Under the pieces are notes generated by a model. The model was not told where the DNA came from. It did not search any database and saw only the letters and a program-made list of their open reading frames with translations. Of a stretch of 12,926 nt of DNA, positions 8,002-12,926 are shown one piece after another. Positions within the stretch are counted from its first letter, which is position 1, and the number at the start of each line of letters is the position of its first letter. The DNA lies in assembly GCA_039680225.1 (NCBI GenBank), contig JBDKTK010000030.1, forward strand, positions 1 to 12,926, read 5' to 3'. This DNA is from JBDKTK01 sp039680225 (lineage in GTDB: Bacteria; Desulfobacterota; Syntrophia; Syntrophales; UBA4778). The position numbers were made by a program, and so were the translations under genes.

Positions 8002-8102
8002 ATGGCCTCCTTAGCTTTCCATAATCGCCCAATTAACAAACGCAATCACAAATCCAAACGGATTGGTGCAAAATACCAAAAACGCCTGCCTTATTTCAAG
8101 CT
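8002..8102 (-). other. Intergenic gap with two competing small hairpins
   Basis: This AT-rich 101-nt gap lies between the beta-helix lipoprotein stop and the first LPP20-like gene. It holds an AATCC-4nt-GGATT hairpin (8051-8064) and a TTGGT-7nt-ACCAA hairpin (8063-8079). They share the TTGG bases and so are mutually exclusive. Neither is followed by a T tract on the minus strand, so neither is a typical terminator. No promoter with good spacing was found. The gap may only be a spacer within an operon. Confidence 0.3.
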
Positions 8103-10913
8103 TTATTGATTCTTGCCCTGCACCGCCACATCCTTAATCTTTCCGAACACTTTACTGTCCGGGGCCGCAAGGTGCGGCTCGTATGATATGCTCTCCGCCC
8201 CTCCGAATATCTGCCTTTTGTCCGGCGGAGCGCTGCCCCACCAGTTCCGGCGGGCGTCTATCTGCACGCTGGAAAAGGCCTGGACCGCCAATGTGTTGTC
8301 TTCAAAGCTGTTGAAATTGATTTTGGGGCGGGACATCCCGACACACTTGACGGCCCCCTCCCCGGCATTGCGCCTGAAGAGATTATACGAGATCACCGGG
8401 GCCGAATCGTTGCGGCAGTATATCCCGTTCTGGGAATTCCCGGAAATCTCGCTATACGATATCTCCGGGGTGCCGAAGTAAACGTCTATAGCTGTTTCTG
8501 CAAATCTGAAGATGCAGTACTGGAACGAACTGTTCACGTTGGTCTTTTCATAGAATACCACCGCGTGCTTGTAGAAACCGGGCGCCCCGGACGATCCGGC
8601 GCTCGTGAAGACAATGGGAAACTCCCTGGTCCCGTTCGCTTTTATTCCGCCGTTCTTCACAATTATGGCCGTGCACTGTTCGTATTCTATGACCACGCCA
8701 GGCTCGATAAACAAGGTGGCCCCTCCGTCAATGATGGTTTCCTGTTTGATCCTGTACGGGCTGTTGGCCAGCAGGAGATATGAATCGGAGAGGATCTTTA
8801 CCGGCACTTCGCTTAAAAGCGGCACCACGATTGTCTTGGAACCCTTGGAAGGGCCGTCCAGGATCGGGTTGATATCGACCCTGCCTTTGATTTTGGCGAG
8901 GATGCCGGGGACCTGGACAGTGCCCCACCAGTTGTCCCTGGCGTTCACGGGGGTCCCCGAGGCCTCCCCCAGCAAATCGATCTGGTTGTCGAATATGTTG
9001 TTGCGGAGAATGATTGACTGGCTCTTCCGCACCCATATACCGGGCCCCTTGTTGCGGTTTATCCAGTTGAAGTAAATATTGGGCGAGGATTCCGCTACGA
9101 TGATCCCGGCCCCGGCATTATCCGTTATCTGGTTCTTCTCGATTATCGGCTGGGCCGCGCCTGTAATCTCGATGCCGGCCGCCCTGTTCCTCGTAATGGT
9201 GTTGCCCGACACGAGGGCCTTTGAGAAAGACCCCTCTATCTTGATTCCCGCATTGCCTCCGGAAATTTCGCACTCTTCAATCCGGGGCGAGGAAGAATTG
9301 CACAGCACGCCGGTGCCGGCGTTGCGCACGATGCAGCGCCTCAGGATGTTCTCCTTTTCGCGCGTGCTTTTGAAGGAAATGCCCTTCCATGTAATTTGGG
9401 CTGGCTGGGCAGGTTTATCAGGCCGGCCCTGCTGGCCCGATTGGACCTGCTGGCCCTCAGAATCGAAAATTATAAGGTTGAGTTCATCCCCGAGCGCCTT
9501 CAAGCTGCCCTCAACGATAATTCCTCCGCCCTTCGACCTGATCTCGGTGCCCGGCTCAATGGTAAGGGTCGCTTTATCCATGACGCGGACCGGCCCTTCC
9601 AGGATATAGGGACTCGCCCCGGAGTACCAGGCCGTGTCCGATTCGATCTGCCCGGAAACGCGCGTGGGCCCCGGCGCCACCGGCATGCCCTGGATTGTGT
9701 CGCTCAGCTCGCTTTCATTCCCCGCCATGTCCAGGGCCGAAACGCGATAGAAATATATCCGGGAATTCACCAGGTCCTTGTCGCGGTATTCCGTGAATTC
9801 GGTATTGGTCAACTGCTTGAAGCCGCTCAGCGGGGTGTCGCTGCGGTAGAGATTGTAGCCGGCAAGCTCCTTGTCCCCCGATTTTTCCCATTTCAGGTTG
9901 ATAAAGGTATTTCTTCCCGTTGCCAATGCGGATTTAGGCTTCGCGGGAGGGACCGTGTCGAGGGCAACCGTGCCCAGGGCGTCAACCCAATCGGCCCTGC
10001 TGCCCGTCGTGTCCTTGAGGTGGCCGGTAATGACGGCTTTCGAGACATTATCCCCGGGGAGGACCTTGTAGCTTCCCAAATACCACCCCGGTTCGACCTC
10101 TTTCATCAGCATGTCCTTCCGGTATTCGCCGATATCAAAGGTTGCAGCCATGCCCTTGTCGCCCTGCATCACGACCTTGATTTCATCCCCCGCCTTCTTC
10201 GGCCTGTTTTTTGTGTCCTGGGTCAGGATTGTGATATTGGGCGGCCTGAGCGCTTCCTCCAGGGACGGAGCGGGGATGGTCTTCACCATTTCCCGGAACA
10301 GGTCGTCGCAGGCACGCAGCAACTGGATGTCCCTCAGGTTGATGGAGGTGGCGATAATGGTTGCGACTATCCCGACAGGATTTACCGAGATCCCGCCCTC
10401 GTGGATGCGCGCCACATGTTTGCCGCTCCAGAGGAAATGCCCCGTTTTGGTTTCATACATCCTGAGTTCGGCTCCGACCGACACCTGCGAATACATGGCG
10501 AGGAACAGTTTGTCGAAATTCGATATATCGCCGTAGATCACGGCATCCACATCCAGTATTTTGCCGAGTTCCTGCGGGCTTTTCCGGGCGATCACTTTCG
10601 GGTCGGTCAGCCCCGCCTTGCCCAGGCGGTCGTCTATCGTATAGGTCTTCATTTCCTTGTAAGGCAAAGAACTGAAGTGATTGAAGAACCCGCGCCTCAC
10701 CGCTTCCGAGCCCTGCTGGCCGGCCGTGTTATTTACGAAAGGAAGGACGGCAACCGTGCGCGGCTTGTTTTTTTCAAAATAAGGGTCGACCTTGTATTCG
10801 CCTTCGAAAAGCGTCGTGACCTGCGGGCTTATTTTTGTGCCTTTTGTCGCCACAAGGCAGCTGCTGATAAAAAAGGTGAGCAGAATCAGGGTGCAAGCGG
10901 ATATCCTTCTCAT
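8103..10913 (-). CDS. Multidomain lipoprotein: GNA1162-like head, Ig-like, FnIII, two beta-helix modules
   Basis: This is a 936-residue predicted surface or outer-membrane lipoprotein. The signal peptide ends in lipobox ISS-Cys19. Residues about 35-215 resemble the GNA1162/DUF799 family, part of the CsgG/TolB-N-like fold: KPRTVAVLPFVNNTAG, LGKILDVDAVIYGDIS and YETKTGHFLW. Residues about 223-320 look like an Ig-type beta-sandwich. Residues 322-410 are a fibronectin type III domain (FINLKWEKSGDKELAGYNLYRS, then YFYRVSALDMAGNES). Two right-handed parallel beta-helix modules follow (about 434-690 and 718-915). Each opens with SPY...ATLxIEPG and closes with NWWG. A Gln/Pro-rich insert (487-506) interrupts the first. 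ATG 10913 has GAGGAG 9 nt upstream (10921-10926), overlapping the stop region of the MBL gene, which implies cotranscription. No catalytic residues for a pectate-lyase-type reaction were recognised. A binding or structural role is more likely, by inference. Confidence 0.8.
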   Translation of the reverse strand: MRRISACTLILLTFFISSCLVATKGTKISPQVTTLFEGEYKVDPYFEKNKPRTVAVLPFVNNTAGQQGSEAVRRGFFNHFSSLPYKEMKTYTIDDRLGKAGLTDPKVIARKSPQELGKILDVDAVIYGDISNFDKLFLAMYSQVSVGAELRMYETKTGHFLWSGKHVARIHEGGISVNPVGIVATIIATSINLRDIQLLRACDDLFREMVKTIPAPSLEEALRPPNITILTQDTKNRPKKAGDEIKVVMQGDKGMAATFDIGEYRKDMLMKEVEPGWYLGSYKVLPGDNVSKAVITGHLKDTTGSRADWVDALGTVALDTVPPAKPKSALATGRNTFINLKWEKSGDKELAGYNLYRSDTPLSGFKQLTNTEFTEYRDKDLVNSRIYFYRVSALDMAGNESELSDTIQGMPVAPGPTRVSGQIESDTAWYSGASPYILEGPVRVMDKATLTIEPGTEIRSKGGGIIVEGSLKALGDELNLIIFDSEGQQVQSGQQGRPDKPAQPAQITWKGISFKSTREKENILRRCIVRNAGTGVLCNSSSPRIEECEISGGNAGIKIEGSFSKALVSGNTITRNRAAGIEITGAAQPIIEKNQITDNAGAGIIVAESSPNIYFNWINRNKGPGIWVRKSQSIILRNNIFDNQIDLLGEASGTPVNARDNWWGTVQVPGILAKIKGRVDINPILDGPSKGSKTIVVPLLSEVPVKILSDSYLLLANSPYRIKQETIIDGGATLFIEPGVVIEYEQCTAIIVKNGGIKANGTREFPIVFTSAGSSGAPGFYKHAVVFYEKTNVNSSFQYCIFRFAETAIDVYFGTPEISYSEISGNSQNGIYCRNDSAPVISYNLFRRNAGEGAVKCVGMSRPKINFNSFEDNTLAVQAFSSVQIDARRNWWGSAPPDKRQIFGGAESISYEPHLAAPDSKVFGKIKDVAVQGKNQ

Positions 10914-10926
10914 CGGAGCAATCTCC

Positions 10927-11724
10927 TCATATAGGTTCTACTTCGAGCAGCGCATTGCCGGGGCTGCTGATTGCCTCGCCATGGCCGGGGTAAATACATC
11001 CCGGGCTGATTTCTTTTTTAAGTTTGAGGAAAGTATCCATTATCACGGCCGGGTCCCAATGAAAACGGTTTAATTGGCCCTTGCCGTTCTTTTCCAGATT
11101 AAGGATCAGGTCCCCGCAGAGCAGTTCTCCGGATGATGCGTTGAACAGCGATATCGAGTCCTCGGTGTGCCCGGGGGTCTCGATTATCTCCCATTTACCG
11201 AATCCAAAATGCAGTCTGCTCTGTTTATCATTGCCGGCAAAAATTATCCTGTCCGGGTCGAAATCAAGCATTGTAAATTCGTTCAAAGGGGCGATCGGAA
11301 TGCCGCTGAGCCCCGCCGAGAGGTCCCATATTTTATGGACGTGCTGTGCGCCGGCGACGGCTGCGGGCAACAGCCCTTCTATCCAGTTGCGCATCGGGCA
11401 GATGCTTCTCCTCCCTTCCAGGTAATCCCTGACCCTGTAATTGACAATCACTCGCGTGGAAGGGGGGCACTTTTCAAGGAGATGGCAGATGCCGGAGATA
11501 TGGTCTATGTGGAAATGGGTCGCGCAGATAAATCGAATCTCGTCAATTTTCCTGCCCAGGCCGACTGTTATCAGTTTCTGTATTTGTTCAGAGGCCCCGA
11601 AGCTGCCCACGTCCACAACAAGGAGCCCTTGCTCCTCCTCGAGGACGTAAGCAACAGCAAAGCCGCAATCCGGGACGCAGTGAACCATGGAGAATGCCTG
11701 CCCCAATACGAATTTGATGAGCAC
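10927..11724 (-). CDS. Metallo-beta-lactamase-fold hydrolase
   Basis: This is a cytoplasmic MBL-superfamily hydrolase of 265 residues with no export signal. The complete di-metal site is visible: HFHIDH (His70, His72, Asp74, His75), PGHTEDS (His186), CGDLIL (Asp205) and YPGHGE (His248). The overall pattern is like glyoxalase II or general thioester/phosphodiester hydrolases of the family, and the substrate cannot be told from sequence. Several cysteines (16, 20, 68, 80, 86) are of unknown meaning. The start is uncertain. GTG 11724 gives a sensible first strand (IKFVLG) but lacks a clear Shine-Dalgarno. ATG at residue 13 is a possible alternative, and the frame is open upstream without another canonical start. 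The stop is 13 nt before the beta-helix lipoprotein start, so these two are an operon pair. It follows rfbD by 82 nt. Confidence 0.88.
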   Translation of the reverse strand: MLIKFVLGQAFSMVHCVPDCGFAVAYVLEEEQGLLVVDVGSFGASEQIQKLITVGLGRKIDEIRFICATHFHIDHISGICHLLEKCPPSTRVIVNYRVRDYLEGRRSICPMRNWIEGLLPAAVAGAQHVHKIWDLSAGLSGIPIAPLNEFTMLDFDPDRIIFAGNDKQSRLHFGFGKWEIIETPGHTEDSISLFNASSGELLCGDLILNLEKNGKGQLNRFHWDPAVIMDTFLKLKKEISPGCIYPGHGEAISSPGNALLEVEPI

Positions 11725-11806
11725 CCGGACATGTGCCGAAATCAGATACTTAACCGGTATGTGGATTTGCTTAAAACTATTTTGGAGTAATTTGCAAGAT
11801 TATTTT

Positions 11807-12646
11807 TCAGACAGGCAGCTCCAGGTAATCCCTGAGCGCAATCTGCCAGAAACGCAGCGTTTTTCCCGTTGCGCCGGCGAATTTTTCCCCGCTCAGCAGT
11901 GAATTTTTCGGACGCATGGCCTTTCTCTCCAGGAGGTCCGAAGTGATCGGCTTTATTGCCACGTCCTCGAATCCGGATAAATCGAGGATGCGGCGCGCGA
12001 ACTCGTACCAGCTGCACGAGCCCCTGTTGGTCACATTGAATGTCCCGGTGTGGCCGCCCTCGGCCAGGACCTTAACCGCGCCTGCCAGGTCGGGGGTGTA
12101 TGTGGGGGATCCAACCTGGTCGGTCACGACCTCCAGCGGCTGGGAATTCTTCGCGCGCTGCAGGATCGCCTTCACGAAATTCTTGCCGTGGCGGCCGTAC
12201 AGCCACGATGTCCTGACCAGGGTGTAATTTTTTGAGAATTCCTTGAGATAGAGTTCCCCCTGCAGCTTCGAGCGGCCGTACGCATTGATGGGGTTGCAGG
12301 GGTCGTCCTCTTTATACGGCCTGTCGCCCGTCCCATCAAAGACGTAATCAGTCGAAAAATGTATTATCCTGATATTGCCTTCCCGGCACGCAAGCGCCAC
12401 ATTTTTTACGCCTGACGCGTTGACGGCGAACGCCGTCTCCTCCCGGGTTTCGCAACCGTCCACGTCCGTGAACGCGGCGGCATTGATCACTATGTCAGGG
12501 GCGTTCTCCCCGATTATGTCCCGGCAGTCGGCGGCCGAGGTTATATCGAAATCGTCCACGTCCTTGCCGGTCAGGCTGTGGCCGCCCAGCCTGGCCATGA
12601 GGTCCGTCCCGAGCATGCCTTTATATCCCAGTACAAGAATTTTCAT
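11807..12646 (-). CDS. rfbD: dTDP-4-dehydrorhamnose reductase
   Basis: RfbD/RmlD reduces dTDP-4-keto-L-rhamnose to dTDP-L-rhamnose with NAD(P)H. This is the last step in making the rhamnose donor for O-antigen, exopolysaccharide or glycan decoration. The 279-residue product is a short-chain dehydrogenase of the extended type. It has the Rossmann motif GYKGMLG (7-13), NAAAFTDVDGCE (55-66), FSTDYVFDG (97-105), catalytic YGRSK (Tyr123, Lys127), RTSWLYG (145-151) and the substrate-region sequence DQVGSPTYTPDLA. ATG 12646 is chosen over an upstream in-frame start at 12688 because the protein then opens with MKILVLG at the first beta strand and has AGGGA 6 nt upstream. The other rml genes (A, B, C) are not in the window, so the pathway must be completed elsewhere. 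A housekeeping glycan role or a link to the downstream surface genes are both possible. Confidence 0.94.
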   Translation of the reverse strand: MKILVLGYKGMLGTDLMARLGGHSLTGKDVDDFDITSAADCRDIIGENAPDIVINAAAFTDVDGCETREETAFAVNASGVKNVALACREGNIRIIHFSTDYVFDGTGDRPYKEDDPCNPINAYGRSKLQGELYLKEFSKNYTLVRTSWLYGRHGKNFVKAILQRAKNSQPLEVVTDQVGSPTYTPDLAGAVKVLAEGGHTGTFNVTNRGSCSWYEFARRILDLSGFEDVAIKPITSDLLERKAMRPKNSLLSGEKFAGATGKTLRFWQIALRDYLELPV

Positions 12647-12652
12647 ATTTAT

Positions 12653-12657
12653 TCCCT
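12653..12657 (-). promoter_or_regulatory. Ribosome binding site that fixes the rfbD start
   Basis: The minus strand reads AGGGA, 6 nt, ATG AAA ATT. It supports ATG 12646 rather than the in-frame upstream start at 12688, whose 14 extra residues precede the normal family N-terminus. Confidence 0.55.
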
Positions 12658-12703
12658 TTTCCGTTCCAGGCAGATGCGAAATTCTCAAATTCCGAGCAGG
12701 TCC

Positions 12704-12732
12704 TATATAACATGAATGGGACGTTGATTAAA
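12704..12732 (-). promoter_or_regulatory. Weak candidate extended -10 promoter for rfbD
   Basis: The minus strand has TG-T-TATATA (12712-12704), an extended -10 element. A poor -35, TTTAAT (12732-12727, 3/6), lies 17 nt upstream. It would give a leader of about 50 nt before rfbD and could drive the whole envelope block downstream. The evidence is the -10 alone. Confidence 0.3.
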
Positions 12733-12750
12733 CATATGGAGGAGATTTTT

Positions 12751-12774
12751 TGATTCATTGCGGCAATTCAATCA
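12751..12774. repeat. Interrupted inverted repeat upstream of rfbD
   Basis: TGATT-c-ATTG-cgg-CAAT-tc-AATCA is an imperfect dyad with 5-bp and 4-bp arms around a 3-nt centre. No T tract follows on the minus strand, so it is not a terminator. It lies upstream of the candidate rfbD promoter and could be an operator-like site, or chance. Confidence 0.3.
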
Positions 12775-12777
12775 GAA

Positions 12778-12796
12778 CCCCCTTTATAAAGGAGGG
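12778..12796 (-). terminator. Possible weak terminator hairpin after the FnIII-ending gene
   Basis: On the minus strand CCCTCCTTTATAAAGGGGG folds into a stem with one bulged base. It lies 37 nt past the stop codon of the right-edge gene. The tract that follows (TTCTGATTG) is only mildly T-rich, so termination would be weak or factor-dependent. Confidence 0.3.
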
Positions 12797-12833
12797 CTGA
12801 GAAGAACGCACCTCATGATGATAATGGAGAGGG

Positions 12834-12926
12834 TCAATTATTTAAAACGACTTCCGGACTGGGGTCGCTCTCCAGGCCGTCCCTGTCAACGGCAGTGATG
12901 ATAAGGGCTTTGCCCTTTCCGGGAGG
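12834..12926 (-). CDS. C-terminal 30 codons of a fibronectin type III-like protein (5' end outside window)
   Basis: The minus frame is open from the right edge to TGA at 12834-12836 and encodes 30 residues, including ALIITAVDRDGLESDPSP. This is the typical last strand of a fibronectin type III domain. The same pattern occurs in the FnIII domain of the 936-residue lipoprotein nearby (YFYRVSALDMAGNES). The protein therefore probably ends in an FnIII domain and may be another exported surface or polysaccharide-associated protein. Only the tail is visible, so family and length cannot be judged. It is too short to exclude chance, but codon use and motif agree with its being real. Confidence 0.6.
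   Translation of the reverse strand, partial: PPGKGKALIITAVDRDGLESDPSPEVVLNN

Noticed and set aside
9396..10934. Long plus-strand open frame (512 codons) antisense to the beta-helix lipoprotein gene
   Set aside because: It is also codon-aligned with the real gene and explained by GC-rich codon choice. It has no signal peptide, domain or ribosome site, whereas the minus-strand gene has all three.
12647..12688. Longer rfbD start giving 14 extra residues
   Set aside because: The Rossmann strand MKILVLG starts at 12646 with a ribosome site at proper spacing. The extension adds nothing recognisable.

Overview
The window is a chromosomal stretch from a bacterium of moderately high GC content (mid-50s % by eye), with every supported gene on the minus strand. 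Transcription therefore runs from high to low coordinates. Three predicted exported or lipid-anchored protein types, one with S-layer-homology (SLH) repeats and one with a GNA1162/CsgG-like domain, point to a diderm (outer-membrane) bacterium. An endonuclease-type MutL (DQHAxxExxxxE motif) argues against a MutH-type enteric-like organism. The mixture of SLH lipoprotein, LPP20-like proteins and fibronectin/beta-helix surface protein would suit a Deltaproteobacteria-like or uncultivated candidate-phylum bacterium. That placement is inference only. No rRNA, tRNA, CRISPR array, insertion sequence, phage gene or attachment site was seen.

Layout in the direction of transcription: (1) 12834-12926 is the last 30 codons of a protein ending in a fibronectin type III-like strand. 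(2) 12689-12833 is a non-coding gap with two inverted repeats and a weak candidate promoter. (3) rfbD/rmlD, a dTDP-4-dehydrorhamnose reductase, starts at 12646. (4) A metallo-beta-lactamase-fold hydrolase starts at about 11724. (5) A 936-residue lipoprotein (GNA1162-like, Ig-like, FnIII, two beta-helices) follows 13 nt after it. (6) Two tandem, equal-length (303 aa) exported LPP20-like paralogues follow. (7) mutL and miaA are separated by only 2 nt and are preceded by a plausible sigma-70 promoter. (8) An SLH/TPR lipoprotein has its own candidate promoter and a clear intrinsic terminator. (9) valS has its N-terminal 637 codons in the window and runs off the left edge.

Three functional blocks emerge. 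The right block (rhamnose biosynthesis, MBL hydrolase, beta-helix lipoprotein, LPP20 pair) looks like a cell-envelope or surface module. The middle block is the conserved mutL-miaA housekeeping pair (mismatch repair and tRNA i6A37 synthesis). The left block is an envelope scaffold lipoprotein followed by valyl-tRNA synthetase. The best candidate for an undescribed system is the set of three genes at 6175-10913. A CsgG/TolB-N-like lipoprotein head is fused to a long beta-helix surface module and followed by two LPP20-type periplasmic paralogues that share an uncharacterised C-terminal domain. This resembles, but does not match, the known CsgG-DUF4810-GNA1162 loci and the FlgP/FlgT-type LPP20 proteins.
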